Of a DNA stretch of 64,000 bases, positions 1 through 12,175 are shown in pieces. The DNA is from Ramazzottius varieornatus. Lineage: Eukaryota > Tardigrada > Eutardigrada > Parachela > Ramazzottiidae. Location: positions 1,982,478 to 2,046,477 of the forward strand of contig BDGG01000001.1 in assembly GCA_001949185.1 (NCBI GenBank). The letters run 5' to 3'. Each line of letters opens with the position of its first letter. The first letter of the stretch is position 1. Under the pieces are notes generated by a model, which searched no databases, had not been told where the DNA came from, and was given only the letters and a program-made list of their open reading frames with translations. A program made the position numbers and the translations under genes.

Positions 1-749
1 TTGATGGACAGAAAATAAGCGATACGATAAACGAACTGAAAGAGAAGTCGCTGGAGACCTCCGTCTTGGGCACCATGCGAGATCTGTATGAAGCCCACAA
101 ACACGATGTGTCGTTTGGTATTTTGGGTAACTTCACTTTCGTCCAAATGATCGAACAGCTAGGGAAGCTGTTGCCGGAAAGGGAAAAGGAAAAGACGGAC
201 GCGGAAGTGGCGAAGATTGCCGATGGTACAGCAAACGCTATGGTGAAGATACCCGATCAGGATCTACCACTCGTTTCAAGTAACGTCGACCAACTTGTGG
301 AAGGCTACGAAGCTCTTGATGGTGGAACAAGTTATGGAGAACCTTATGGTGGGAAACATGTGGCTAATCCTTTGGACGAGTTCTCACCGAAGCCGGAAAA
401 GTCCAGCTTGCAAGTTCCTCAACCTAACAAAGGACCGCTTGATTCAGCTTCGCATAATGATATTATCAAACGGTTATATCCGCAAAAGTCGCAAGACATG
501 AAGCAAGTGCCTTCTGTGGTGAAGAAGTCGTCGAGTAGTTTGGGCGGAGGGAAGGGGAAGTCGTCCGAAGAGAAGCTCAGTAGTGCGCCGAAGACCCAGA
601 CTGAATACTTCCGGCAACTGGAAGCGCGGATACAGCAGGTCTTCCAGAAAAATGACGCAGCGAAGCAGGCTGCCGCTTTGTCTCCTTACCCCAATGTTGT
701 GGATGTGGATCGCATAAAACCTTCGGACAATCGGAAGCAGTTGAGCTGA
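1..749 (+). CDS. C-terminal end of an unrecognised protein (5' truncated by window edge)
   Basis: The frame is open from the left edge and ends at a TGA at 747-749. The codons before the first ATG (75) are also open, so this is probably the last exon, or last part, of a gene starting outside the window. The first half (KEKSLETSV, then a stretch around LGNFTFVQMIEQLGKLL) looks helical and globular. From about 360 onward the sequence turns into a Lys/Ser/Pro/Gln-rich tail with a Ser-Gly run (KKSSSSLGGGKGKSSEEK), which is likely disordered. A further helix (EYFRQLEARIQQVFQK) sits near the end. I do not recognise the family. There is no signal peptide or membrane segment in the visible part. It is convergent with the channel gene that ends at 1085. 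I am fairly sure it is coding, because of the length and the biased, non-random composition. Confidence 0.55.
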   Translation, partial: DGQKISDTINELKEKSLETSVLGTMRDLYEAHKHDVSFGILGNFTFVQMIEQLGKLLPEREKEKTDAEVAKIADGTANAMVKIPDQDLPLVSSNVDQLVEGYEALDGGTSYGEPYGGKHVANPLDEFSPKPEKSSLQVPQPNKGPLDSASHNDIIKRLYPQKSQDMKQVPSVVKKSSSSLGGGKGKSSEEKLSSAPKTQTEYFRQLEARIQQVFQKNDAAKQAAALSPYPNVVDVDRIKPSDNRKQLS

Positions 750-1084
750 GCCGCGGTGACGTCGGCAAGCTGTGAAGATCGGCCGGTTCGACTTTCTTTT
801 ACTCCTTTTCAGCTAAGTTTTCATTCGGCTAGAATATTATAATTATTTTCGAAGAATACAGGGACCTCACTTTCTGTGTAAAGTCAGTGAGGCAACCGTA
901 AGTGGCGCGCGACAATGGTCGCTCCGAAGACTTTAATCGTTATCGGCGTTTGTCGTTCGCAGAACAAGACACATGTGGTATCATTGGCCAAAGTCAATAG
1001 AGATCAGCATAAACTATACGCCAAAAGAGCCCTTGCGTTTTCGGGGAAAGCCATTACAATCGGCGGCGTCAAAATCAATTTGTG

Positions 1085-4000
1085 TCAAATGATCGATTCT
1101 CTGTTAGGCTTCTCCAAGGGTGGCGCTAGATCAGGCGGCAGCGGTGTCAACTCTGAGAAGTCACTACCACTGGGACTGTCACTGCCGCAGATGTGCATCT
1201 CAATCTCTTGCAGCCGATGTTCCACTTCCCACTGTTGCTGGTTCAGTTTCGTATTTAGCGTACTATTTTCGGCTTCCAATTGAGCCAGTCTTTCCCGTAG
1301 CCGCTGGATCTCGGCCACAAAGTCCGCTTCGGTCGTCGAGTTCCCCACCAGACTTCGCGCATCATCCGCTGACATTGTACCGGGTGTTGTCGACCGGCTT
1401 TGACCGTTGGACAGGGACCGATGACTTCTACTGGGAACTGCTAGATGGTTGGTATACGCTGAGGTCGACGCTAGGTTGTACATGGAATGTGGTTGCGGGG
1501 AATGGTAGCCGGCGCCGGCTTGAGAGGAGGCCAGAGGAAGAGCCGAAGGAACGCTGAGCGTGGGTCGGGACATGGGTGGTGGCTCGCTTTGAGTTTGATG
1601 AAGGGATGGTTGGATGACAATGTGTGCTGTCGCTGGTGGGGATTGGCCCATAGGTTGAGACTCTTCGATGGGAGTCATACTACTAGCTGTTCGAGGTAGC
1701 CCCGAGGGCATGGACATTGCGGACTGAATGGGAACGAAAGTGGCGCGGTCCATGGTGGGATTTTCGTCCGGATGGAGATGAGGCTCGACGAGTCCGGGCG
1801 TACTTTGACTTCGATTTATAGTAGGGGTGGGACCTGTAATGGGAATGACACCTAGAGAAAAGCTGACCGTGCTTTTGATTCACATACAGGCGGTAAAATA
1901 CTGTACAACCAAGTTATGAGTAGAACGCAGGAAACTGTCACATTTGAGTGTTATGCACGTTATGGAAGAAAAACCGCACAAGTGAGTAGTAAATCGAACT
2001 GTTATAAAAAGCTAAAAAGTTTCATCGGCGCACTTTTTACTAAAATGTCGTTATTCACTTTGACTTCGAAGTGAAATCAAGCCAATTTTTCCATACCACT
2101 TTGGGCTTACCATGTTCGAGCGGACTTTTTTCATATTTGCTCAGGCGCTTTTGAGCAATCCCTTCAAGGCGAACGCGAGCTGCAGGATATTCCTGGAGTA
2201 CATCCCACATATCCTGTTTACTTAGGCAGAATAAGTCGCTGTATCCAACAGAGCGAACGGAAGCTGTGCGACGGTTTCCCAAGGTTCCCATGTTGAGCAC
2301 TGATATTTCGCCGAAGTACGAGCCGGCTCTCAGCGTAGCTAATACCGTCCTCCCATTGTCAGCCACCACTTGTAACTTCCCTCTCGCTACAATGTACATT
2401 TCTTTTCCCACTTCTCCTGCAAAGAGCCGTATCCACCATCACGAGACTGCATCGGAGGTTATCTTCGTTGTTCGTATGAGAACTGGGCAAACAAAACGTA
2501 CAACATAGTTTGTTAGAGTGGCACACTCTATCATCCAATTTCAATGGGAACGTGCGCCACTTGGGGTAACAATCAAAATCGCACGTTGGTGGCGCATTCC
2601 TATGAACCATCGCAGTGAAACTGTGCGCCACTTGAGATAACAATCTTGTACGGTTTGTTTGCTGTGCCCCCTATAGTATACCTTTTCGGCAAATGTAGTC
2701 ACCGGGCGAGAACAGAACAGGCCGAAGCCGGAGAACCAATTCGCACAAGAACCCGGCTTCGGTGTTCTGGAAGATCTCGACCCGCTTGAGGGTATCGAGA
2801 TGGACATGGATGGCGATTTCAGCTTTTAGCTTGTCCGGAAGGCACGACATAACAGCTTTTTCCTCGTCCGAAGACTTCTTGGTCAACCATAAATAATCGA
2901 ACCATTTGATAACCTTCTTCTGAAGGTGATCAGGTACGCGTCTAAGGTTCATGTAAGTCTTGACGTTATCCAGTTTGGCTGCAAGAAGAAATATTGCGGA
3001 GGAGCTTCGAGGTCTTAAGATGGCTCGATGCGAATACAAGTGAGTAATTCTCCGAGAAATAACTCTTCGGAGTACTTCAGAACTAATGGTGGGATCTGTT
3101 ATGCATGAAAGCTTCTTCGATGTCTGTTGGAAGATTATCATATTTGTGCGCTGGACTGTGCCAATATTTACTTTTTCTTCATCCGCAACAAATGACCCTG
3201 ATTATCTTGAATCTCAAGAGAGGAATCATCCTCGCGCTGCTCTCAGCGGCTGAGCCCGTCGCTCGAGAACCAGCCACAAATTGAGACCATCTCCCGTACC
3301 AAGACGAGCATTCCGTACAGCCGGCTTCCTCCGAATCCGGATTATTCATTGTCAAAACAGAATGACTTCACATACCTTGAAATTCTTTCCGCGCTGCGGA
3401 GACGCTTGTGACAATATTCGCCTACGAAATAAAAAATCGACTCGAAAGATGAATCGTAGAAAAACTCAAGTTTACAGCCCGGATCTCCGATTTTGTATAA
3501 TTTTAAGCGATGCTTACACACAAAATTCCTGTCACGCCATAATTATGATATCTGGAAATTCCTTCTGGTTCGAAGAACTGCTGACCTGTTTTGTTTTACG
3601 GGCCATCCTGTTCAAGATTGTGTTTCAGTGGCAGGCAACTTACCACATGTCCCAGTACAGTGGCGAAAAGGAGTAATCCAACGATAAGTTCCGTAATGAC
3701 AAAGATATACTCGACACGAGTTAAAGGCCGCGGAATATCACCAATATTGGTCAAAAAGAGGGTCGACCAGTACAATGAGTGCATATAATGGCGCACAGTG
3801 TCGGATTGGTCCTCGGTCTTGGCCCAGTCGGCGCGGAACTCAAAATGCGAGGATAGCAGGTAAAAAATACAGGCATTCCAATGGAACAACACCAGTAGGT
3901 AATGTATCAACACCGCACTCCGAAACACATTGGGATAATTGGTGTGCCGCTCGCTCTTGTCCAGGAAGACCCAAAATCGATAAATTTTGACCAACCGGAA

Positions 4001-4966
4001 ACCTCTCAGAGCCGAATTGAACCCAAGTGATAGATACAAAAAGTCCAACGGCAGCAAACAAAGGCAGTCCACGTAGAATAAAGTCGTGTTCATGTAATGC
4101 TGCCGCAGTTTTAGCGTCTCCGTCTGTAATACCCCATCTTCCAAATACCCGGTGCGAAAATTGAAGGCAATATCACAAATGTACAAGAAATCGGCAAAAT
4201 AGTCGAGCGGAAACCATACCACTAGATTCTGCCGGTTGATTTCTTGAAAGGAAAATCGATAAACTATAACCCACAAATTGTACAAAAAGGCGGTACTGAC
4301 AACCATGGACCAGTAATAGGCTAAACGACCGCTGGGATCAAAGACAAAGGTCCAACGACAGCCGGACCGCCGATCAGAGGATGACAACGAGGCAGCGAGA
4401 TCTTGAGCGTCACCTGTAAGCAGAGCAATTGGTCGCTGATTTTCGTTTGTGACCAGAACGTGAACAGTACGCGGGACCTGGGCAAAGAAACTCGACACGG
4501 TCATTTTCCCAAGTGGCGCACTTCTCCAGTGTTATTGTCAAAGTGCGTGCGCCACCTGGAAACTCAGCAAAGTCGGGTTTCCCGGTGTGGCGAACGATCT
4601 CAGCCAATAGGCCACTTGGGGGGACGATCTTGCCGCGTTTTTCTGCCTTGGTTTCAGTTTACCTGTCAGGAGCCTTTTCGGCCCGGACGAATAGCGCCGT
4701 GAAACCCCCGGGCTGTGCTCAAGGTCGGAGTTGGGAGAGGCCAGGCTGTTGGCCAAGTAATGTCTGCGCGCTGGTCCGCCACGCCGAGTCGCGGTCCCTC
4801 GTAATCGGTTCAGCGTCTGACTGAACCAACCACGAGGACCCGTCGACGACTTACGCACATAGACGGGAGCTGCGCTGCCGGATTGGACAGCTGCGGCAGC
4901 TGCCTGGCTCATCCGCTTGTTGTGGTGATGGATCTTGTAATCGCTGCTGTTGCTCAACCGATCCAT
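1085..4966 (-). CDS. Cyclic-nucleotide-gated cation channel, CNG-like (Cngl) class
   Basis: A six-exon model on the - strand closes without a stop: 4966-4663, 4413-3644, 3421-3376, 2978-2682, 2416-2111 and 1833-1085, about 823 residues. All junctions are GT-AG and in phase. Exon 2 holds S1 to S6, including an arginine-bearing S4-like segment and the pore TNIGDIPRP. The 46-nt exon 3 supplies the start of the C-linker. Exon 4 carries the rest of the C-linker ([19 protein letters not shown]). Exon 5 is the cyclic-nucleotide-binding domain (GSYFGEIS, then [17 protein letters not shown]). Exon 6 is Ser/Pro-rich and ends in a heptad coiled coil ([16 protein letters not shown]), like the C-terminal leucine zipper of CNGA subunits. 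The binding domain reads closest to arthropod CNG-like subunits. The protein acts in the plasma membrane as a tetramer, gated by cGMP or cAMP. Introns 1 and 4 contain doubled GTGGCGCAC elements. Confidence 0.93.
2484..2670. mobile_element. GTGGCGCAC palindromic MITE, doubled copy (CNG intron 4)
   Basis: Two units in a row. Both ends carry the terminal GGCAAACAAA-type sequence (right end as TTTGTTTGC), and inside are inverted GTGCGCCACTTG cores separated by short loops. It lies wholly within the intron 2417-2681. The sequence suggests that one copy inserted into another, or a tandem duplication. Confidence 0.75.
4480..4648. mobile_element. GTGGCGCAC palindromic MITE, doubled copy (CNG intron 1)
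   Basis: Left part reads GGCAAAGAAACTCGAC, then CCAAGTGGCGCAC, a loop, and GTGCGCCACCTGG. A second, more decayed unit follows and ends with ACGATCTTGCCGCG. It fits inside the intron 4414-4662. Confidence 0.75.
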
Positions 4967-5184
4967 GGTCTTCCCTCCCTGGAGATATGTGAGACGATCA
5001 AAGGATGGGTGCTACCATCGACACGCCGGCCGGCATGAACGCGGAAGAAGGACCTCCCTCTTGATCAAGCGCTGATCCTGGCGGTCCCAAGAAAGCGAAT
5101 TTTTCCGGGCTAATGGCTCGCAGTGCGATTATCCTTCACTACTACGCATTCTGCGCTGTCGATTAGTGTTACAAAGAGGAGTGT

Positions 5185-5672
5185 TTACTTAAGCGACTTG
5201 GCGCAAATGTCGAATGTTGTCGCGGAGTGGAACGTCTTCTTTTTGATACAGTTCCCATTGAGCTTCCTACAAAAGAGCAAAAAAAACCATGTCAACGTAT
5301 AGTACAGTAATAAACCAGTAGTAGAGAATACGCGTTGAAACCATCGAAGCACTTCGTTACTCGTGAAACAGACCACGTTCGCTCATCCGTAGAAATAAAA
5401 GGGCATGATAGTATGGGAGGACAGCAAACCAAGCTCACAAAACCGCTATTTTGAGTGGCGCACACTCCCAGCTACAAACGATGAAAGCGCAACTCGGTAT
5501 AGCGATCCTGTGCGTTTGGTTTACCGAACTCCCATATGGGGTATCGCCAATGCCTCCAAACAGTTAAATTAAAATTAGACGGGCTGTCGGTTTACCGTTG
5601 ACCTATAGTACGTACGAACCAGAACTCCGTTGTTTCCGTTCGATAATCAAACGCGAACTTCAGAGGGAACGA
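5185..5672 (-). CDS. Possible two-exon C-terminal fragment of an unknown gene
   Basis: On the - strand, an exon at 5672-5596 sits between an AG acceptor and a GTAAAC donor. It reads SFPLKFAFDYRTETTEFWF. It joins in phase to an exon at 5266-5185 that ends in TAA (KLNGNCIKKKTFH...). The join is open and the splice sites are good, but the exons are only 77 and 82 nt and I found no convincing upstream exon. An alternative frame of the last exon (EAQWELYQKEDVPLRD) is also open. A degraded GTGGCGCAC element lies in the intron, as it does in other genes of this window. No family is recognised. This may be the tail of a real gene between 5.2 and about 6.7 kb, or a chance arrangement. Confidence 0.25.
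5440..5550. mobile_element. Degraded GTGGCGCAC MITE
   Basis: Only the left core (TTTGAGTGGCGCACAC) is well kept; the right arm has decayed to GCGATCCTGTGCGTTTGG. It lies in the intron of the possible small - strand gene. Confidence 0.5.
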
Positions 5673-6391
5673 CTGGACATGTAAGCTGATCACGCGCTGT
5701 AACTCAGTCTAGTTACAAGCCGTAGCACGTAGCGAGCATATCCGTCTAGCTATTCGTCAAGCATTGCATTCTTCCGGTTCGTTAGCCCAAACATCAGCAC
5801 TTTGCCAGGCATGGCACGCCATCAACCCTCTCAAGTCTTCCCATAATGCTCGCAGATTCTCGTTCCATCCACGTCAGACCTGTTCCGCATATATCTTTCA
5901 AGCATATAATTTGCCAGATAATGTATCTCGACAATTTGCCGCAAGTGAATGCCTTGTAACTTTCCTATGCTCTTACGGTCTTACCTACGTCACAAAAAAT
6001 TCTCGTACTCATGTGGAACAAGTGAACTTCTGTCGGAAGACTCAACATGCGGAAGATCAAGACACCGAAGCCATGCATGCGTACTGCGTGACGATTATCC
6101 CACTAAGTCAAACACAAGCCCAGCCACAGCTGGAACATACTATCTACCGCCAACACATCCTGTTTATGAGCTTGACAACAAAGGCATTCGTCTGGAATGA
6201 TCTGTAGCTTGTACTCCACCTTCTTACCAACGTTATCAAACCAACGTTGCCCGAGCAATCAATTCTGACTTGCTTCCTTGTTCGCGGCGCTTTAACTGGT
6301 CTAACTTTGAGACTTTGACCAACTGACCCGAGCTCGATGGTCAACGTTTGCTTCTGAGATTATGCTGAATATTTTTGAGTGCCTGAAGGTA

Positions 6392-6520
6392 TAGGGGAGG
6401 CCGTCAAACGAAACGCCCAAGATCGTTATTCCAAGTGGTGCACGTTTCCATTGGTATTGCTCGAGAGTATGCGTCTTACAATAACAGTTTTGTCCGTTCC
6501 GTCCGCCGACATTCCATACA
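6392..6520. mobile_element. GTGGCGCAC MITE, diverged copy
   Basis: Left arm CAAGATCGTTATTCCAAGTG with the core changed to GTGGTGCAC, a loop containing ATTGGTATTG, and a decayed right arm ATGCGTCTTACAATAACAG. It is intergenic. Confidence 0.55.
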
Positions 6521-7964
6521 TCGAACGTCGGGGAAGGAAAACACACCAGTTCCTTCCAGAAAAACTAATTATCGTCCAGATGGAAGACACGTATTTTAAA
6601 CCGCCCTACTCTGCTTACTGGTTACCTGTGCAAGAAATTTCAATTGAATCAATTATCCAAGAGCAACAATAAAGCTTTCATGAGAGATCACGTATTTATC
6701 GATTATTGCACGGTATTGAATCGGAAACCACGACAGTACAGACGCTGCATTCGACCGGGACGGAAGACACTCGGGGCCGCAGTTCGACAAATGAAATGGC
6801 TAATGTAAATGGCAACATTATGACGATCAATGGAGCGTTATACTTCCTATCAATTCGAGCTGCGGGTCTCTGTGAATTAAAGATCCGTCTGGGTTCCCCA
6901 CAATCCACATATTACATCCCCTTCTTTCCACGCCCGTTTCTCCACTCCCCACAAACCACTTCTCTCTCATTACCACAAGCTTCCAAGGAAGCTTATCGTA
7001 ATCCACAGAATGATCCCTACTTTTACGATCATCGAACGAGACCATCACTTCTTCCCAGATTTCATCCCTCAATAACATGCAAAAAGACCTCGCGCCACGC
7101 ACCTACGTACAGTGTACCAACTTGTCCTCTGTACACTGCGCCACTGTAATTTCGAGTCCTGAAAAGTACAACGTAGAGAAATTATGTTTTTCTTAGTATA
7201 CAACGTCAACTTGGAATATTAAACGCATCATCTCACATCACGCAACTGTAAATTGATTACTTATGACAAATTTTTGGACCACGCATTCGGGCATTATTAA
7301 TGACAAAGGGTTTCACAATTCGGGCCCTGGTAGAACTAGGGTACTGCCACCGATACTGATCCAGGTCGATTTCTCACCGTTAAGGCAGTTTGACTTACAA
7401 ATCTATCATGATTCCTGCAAATCGACTTGTCTGGCTGAGATGCTCAAAATAACTGAAACCGAAGGGTGGCCATTCAAGTCTGCCGCGCGAAAGCTGGCGT
7501 TCGGAAGGTCTACATCAATTGTCAATTACGGTTAAAGTAAAAGCTATTATTTCTGCTCGCTCTACTTTCCCCAGTACGCAGACGCTGAACCCCTCGCGTC
7601 GCCTAATAGCTTGTGCAATATGGGCATACAGCTCTCTTCTGTCGACAATGCCAAGTAGGTCTTTTGTCGACAGGAAAAGGACGTGAGACAATGTGGAAGC
7701 ATGGTCCTTCTGTTGCTCCTTCAAGTGTCTTTATTATCATTTATATTGAAAAATCATTCATCATTTTTACCATTGACTGCAACGTCAAGACACTGACAGT
7801 GTCCGCCTTTCCTTCTCAGTGATAAATCATCGTCCTGATGGAAGGAAAAGCCATGCAGCGTTGCAATCACAGTCCATCTCCTGCGCCACAAGCGCAATAC
7901 ACTGCGATGACGTCACTGCGGACCGATCAAACCAGGCTTCGCCCTTTCCTTCGAAAAATGAAAG

Positions 7965-8075
7965 CGAACAAGACGGTCGTCTTGAGTGGCGCACACTACC
8001 ACCCAACAATAACGAGTAACGTGCGCCACTTCGGACAATGATTTCAACCCTTCGTTTGACCAGCTCCCCAATCTT
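7965..8075. mobile_element. GTGGCGCAC MITE
   Basis: GAGTGGCGCACACTACC and AACGTGCGCCACTTCGG face each other across a short loop. The right end decays into TTTGACCAGCTCCCC, which matches the GGGAGCTSG terminus. It is intergenic. Confidence 0.65.
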
Positions 8076-11000
8076 CACGGTGGAAAAAGCTTTCTTAAAG
8101 TCTTCCCTAACATCTGAACCAGGTTATGCCATTCTCTAACATGATTTGAGTCCAGACAAACCACGCAGGGTTACTCAAGAGTGTAGAATGACAGGGACAT
8201 TTTCGCTCGTACTGGCTTCGTATGGGAAGACAGCGCTATATCACTGCCGTCAACAAGGCCTGTTCCGGTTCTTTCTGCCCAGTTCTGCTTGGCGGCTCGT
8301 TTTGTACTAAACAGATAGCACCACTTCAGCAGATCGGAAGCTCCTGCTGCTGCGAAACGATACACATCTTCCGATGATCGAGGACCGGAAGACGGCAATT
8401 GAGAAGAAAAAACGAAAAAACGAACTCTCGAGGATCTCCTTCATGAAAGAAGCTGTTAGTGTTCTGCCCAACCCTAAGAGCGTAGCTAGGCCTAATCTCC
8501 AGATGTTTGCCTCCAAGAATGCAACGATCGGTAATTTATTTCCCCGACCAGTTTTCATGAGGAGGGTGTGTTTTTGTTGTGAACGCAGATCGAACGGTTG
8601 AATATGAAAAAGGACTGTTATTTTTAGAAATAAGTAACGAGGAAGAAAGGAAAGTTTTGACAGGCGTACAAAGTACATGAAACATGCAAAAGGAAAACAA
8701 TGGGGAGCTTGTGGCAGATTGACGTGCAACAGGGAATACAAAGTTTGGATGCATGTCGTAACGGGGTAATCCGGGGCTGGCAAACGCAACAAGGAGGAAG
8801 TTGGTCAACGTAGCGGCGTCAAACGGAAACGCGGAGGGATTCTAGCACTGTGCAATTAAGGTCTATAAAGCACTGTTTGGACAGTGTTGTAGTGGCAAGC
8901 TCGACGTCAGCGCGCGCAGAGACCTCATGGGTTCATATTCAGCAGCCCGTAAATCGCTTTGTGGAGTGAGAAGCTTGTATAAATCTACAGAGGAGCGTGA
9001 CCAGCTCTTCCTGCTTACTCAACGGTCGCCTGGCCGAGATCGATGATGGTAATCAGGCCTCTTTAGCACGTAAATGTCCCGCTGCAAGTGAGACGGGAAC
9101 TCTAACAGAAGGGATAATATATCCTACCTGTCCCTGTCATCCTGATCGCCACATTTCCGGAGTGATATAGTGCTGGATAAAGTCCCTGTAGATCTACTTC
9201 GCTGCAGGTCGCATTACAATCAAAGCAGGCAAAGGTTCAATTCCCAGATAATAACCCGTATAGGACCGCAGATCAAGTTGCACAATCGTCCTCTCCGGCG
9301 TTATGACGATCAACGCGCCGGATGGATCGCGTAACATCTGTTCAACACATCAGAACGGCAGACACTTGTAAGCAATCCTGGAAATTACACCCCCAGATTC
9401 ATAAATATATCCGCCTCCGATGAACAGATGTGTCTTACATAAATTCCCCCTATTCATCAAGTTATTCCAGCACCATAAAATCAACAGCTCGATGTTCCCA
9501 GATGAAGTTGCGCACAGCAAAGCGCAAGGTTTCCAATAGAACTGGTCCTCATCAACATGCATACGCAATGCAGAGAACCAATCCACGAGAATCAGAAAAA
9601 AACGGAACTCCAGAAACGTGTTTTTTTTCTGGAGTGAGCTGGTGGAATAGGATCACAGTTTGGATAAGGTCGGAAGCAGAAGACACAGTTGTTCATCAAA
9701 TAAAAGAAGGGCAGCGCTAGTCAGTAAAAGAATTGAATATTCTCATTCAATTGTGCTCGGTAATAGAATAATCAACCATCAAAGAGGAAAAAGGCAAGGC
9801 AATTCCATCACATGCCATAACCATGCAGCAAGAACAGTTCAGAGCCTCCAAGCAGACGGCGAGTACATTCTCCCCCTCGAAAAGCGCCGCCAGCTACAGA
9901 ATACATTGGGAGCATGCATCAGTAATTCTATTTTTTCTCTTCACGTATCCCCTCTAGCCGTGTGGCGCAGTTCATACAAATTTCCACTACTGTACTCAAA
10001 ATTGTCAGAAATAAAAAGAAAAAAGAAACAACGTGAAAGTCAAAGATCCTTGCTTGTTGGGGACAACGAACCCGAAATACATATGATGCATTGGGTACCA
10101 CGCTTATGAGCGCGAAGTCAAAGTACTCCAAAGCACTGTACACAGATACAAGCACAAGTGTCTGCTTCTTCCCTTCTCTTCTCTATAGCACTAACTCAAG
10201 GGAAGAAAGGAAGGTACGATAGAGGCCAGACTACTCTACACCGGAAGTAAGCAAACCATTGCCAGGCCGGATAGACCCTGATGCGGGGGCGGACTGATCG
10301 TCCACATTTATAGTACGTTCACGGCAGAGCTTTGCGGCTATTACAGTACGACTACAAACGTCTAACGGCTTTTCTCTTGACTCTTAATTTCTGCCCCAAA
10401 ATACCCTGGACTGTGTAAGTGGAAACAAATGAAGCAAACATCGCAAAGTACCCTCCAACTCGGGCCTTCTCCCTGGCAGCTTCCTCATCGGCAAACCTAC
10501 AGTACGGACGCACCTACGACTTCGCTACAAAGAACAGCAATACCTTTCGTTCCTTCTTTGTCGCTGCTAGGATTACCCTGTGACCGACTTTTCCCTCATC
10601 CTACGTAACGAATAAAGCTGCAGGACGTTTACGGGTTGATTATGTCTGTGAACGGAAAAACTGTCCCAACTGTCCCTTTGGTGTACGTTAGGACACAGTC
10701 CATTAGCCATGCTAATCATTTAAGCTCTGCTTAATAATGAACTGTGGTTAGGCCTGTTCATTTTGGCGTTCTGCTTTATTGTCCACTGGTGTGAAAGACC
10801 GTTGTTGAAATTACGCGTTCATTTTCGACGACCGAGTTGATCTACTGTAGTTGATTTTAGAGCGAAGGACTTTAGTTGAATTTCCTGAATATTTCAGGAG
10901 TATTTCGTAAACTGAGTGGCCAATTACCATTAGCGAATCCCCATTCTGCATGTCAGGCGTTCGTTGAGGTTTCCTGGCTTGTTTACACAATGTCAAAGCC

Positions 11001-11777
11001 TCTACTGCTGGTGTTAGTTGGGCGGCGTGTGTACATCAGGGACCATGACACGTCCTGTTACAAACCAACCCAGAATCAATGGAACCAACTTTACTCCGCC
11101 ACTGCTATTGATTATTAGGGTTCTCTCGATCCATCCTAGCTAGTCTCACCCTCACTATCAAGCACCATGTTGTGTTATTCAATAGCTCGAGCCCTCTTTC
11201 TCCCATTTTGTCTAGGAACCGTCTTGCCTCTCTCCCAGCCTCCCTTACTGGTTAAAGTATAATCTCAAAAATCCGCTCGTCTCGTTGCGTTGCTCCTTCC
11301 ATTTGTGGGAGCAAAGACTGCCCAGTCTACATATAACTAAAGCTTCTGTACAACACTTTTACCATGAGGATAAAGGAAGACGAAAAGATATGAGAGGCTT
11401 CGGTCTTGTCTTAGGGCACCATTGCGCTGCTCACTGTTCATTCTCGGCGCCAACTTCCTTGTCGTTCCAGGCTTTTAGCTCATTCTTGTCGCAACAATAC
11501 CGACCATTGATGTGGGATAACTGGGTACTTCCTTCTCATGCAGATCGAGCTGCACATCAGATTCCAGTCAGATAAACCCTAAAAGTGTTTGCGACCCCTT
11601 CGTCTTACTTGCCAGTCTTGAACTGCAAAATACTTCCCGTTCCAAGGGACATTTGTCTGGGCCGTCTCCCTCGTGGCGCCACCTCGAGGATACTGTGTCA
11701 ATCTCACTTTGTCTTCCCGACCTCAGTCGTGGTTCCTCGTCCTCCAGCTTTAGTACGCGCACGACGAGATATTATGC

Positions 11778-11920
11778 GACAGTAAAAATTATGGGACAGG
11801 CCTTTTCGCTTCGACGAGACGAAAGCACGTACGTTCTCGACCGATTCACACTAATGCACTTTTCAACACTTTGCTACGGTTGAATTTCCAGTTTGCCGTT
11901 CTATAATTTTTACTGTCCCA
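11778..11920. repeat. Inverted repeat with 125-nt spacing
   Basis: A left arm beginning GACAGTAAAAATTAT at about 11778 is matched in inverted orientation by ATAATTTTTACTGTCCC at about 11903-11918. The arms are about 16-18 bp, nearly perfect and A/T-rich. It does not share sequence with the GTGGCGCAC family. It may be a small foldback element or the remnant of a terminal-inverted-repeat transposon. No target-site duplication is obvious. Confidence 0.5.
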
Positions 11921-12175
11921 CAATTATCCAACGTGCGTGTACTGGTCAGAACCACTGAACTGTGCCAGTACTTTACGTTGCCTTAGCAAATTCGAACATT
12001 CGCCCAGTCCTGCGCTGAGGAAAAATTCAGTGCTACGTACACTGGTACGAGGCACCGTAATCAGAACATAGATTGCGACGTTCATGGTATTTCCCATACG
12101 GAAGCTGTTGTTTGTAACAATGTTTTTGACGAGAGTATCTCATCAGACGAGAGTGCTGACTACCTAAAGCTGAGG

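Larger units (their letters stand above)
5680..11777. other. Gene-poor stretch, no supported gene
   Basis: About 6 kb with no ORF I would defend. The longest frames (147 codons at 5764, 161 codons on the - strand at 8792-8307) have no family resemblance, no splice-consistent neighbours and a composition like non-coding sequence. The stretch holds three copies of the GTGGCGCAC element (about 6392-6520, 7965-8075 and the margin at 5440-5550), a short hairpin at 9607-9635, and otherwise unique sequence. It could contain the distal promoter of the ENO4-like gene, lineage-specific short genes or non-coding RNAs that cannot be seen from sequence alone. Confidence 0.5.

Noticed and set aside
915..1283. 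122-codon + strand ORF
   Set aside because: Its second half is antisense to the last CNG exon, and the first half has no homology or splice support.
5764..6207. 147-codon + strand ORF
   Set aside because: Composition rich in Ser, His, Gln and Thr as in translated non-coding DNA; no family and no good splice borders.
8374..8601. + strand ORF with a Lys-rich start (AIEKKKRKNELSRISF)
   Set aside because: Too short, in an isolated region with no continuation. The basic start is explained by an A-rich stretch.
8307..8792. 161-codon ORF on the - strand
   Set aside because: Phe/Ser/Leu-rich without a domain, overlapped by a Lys-rich frame on the other strand, no splice-consistent partner. It looks like chance openness.
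9225..9260. tRNA-like B box (GGTTCAATTCC)
   Set aside because: The T stem does not pair, no A box lies at the right distance upstream, and no acceptor stem can be drawn.
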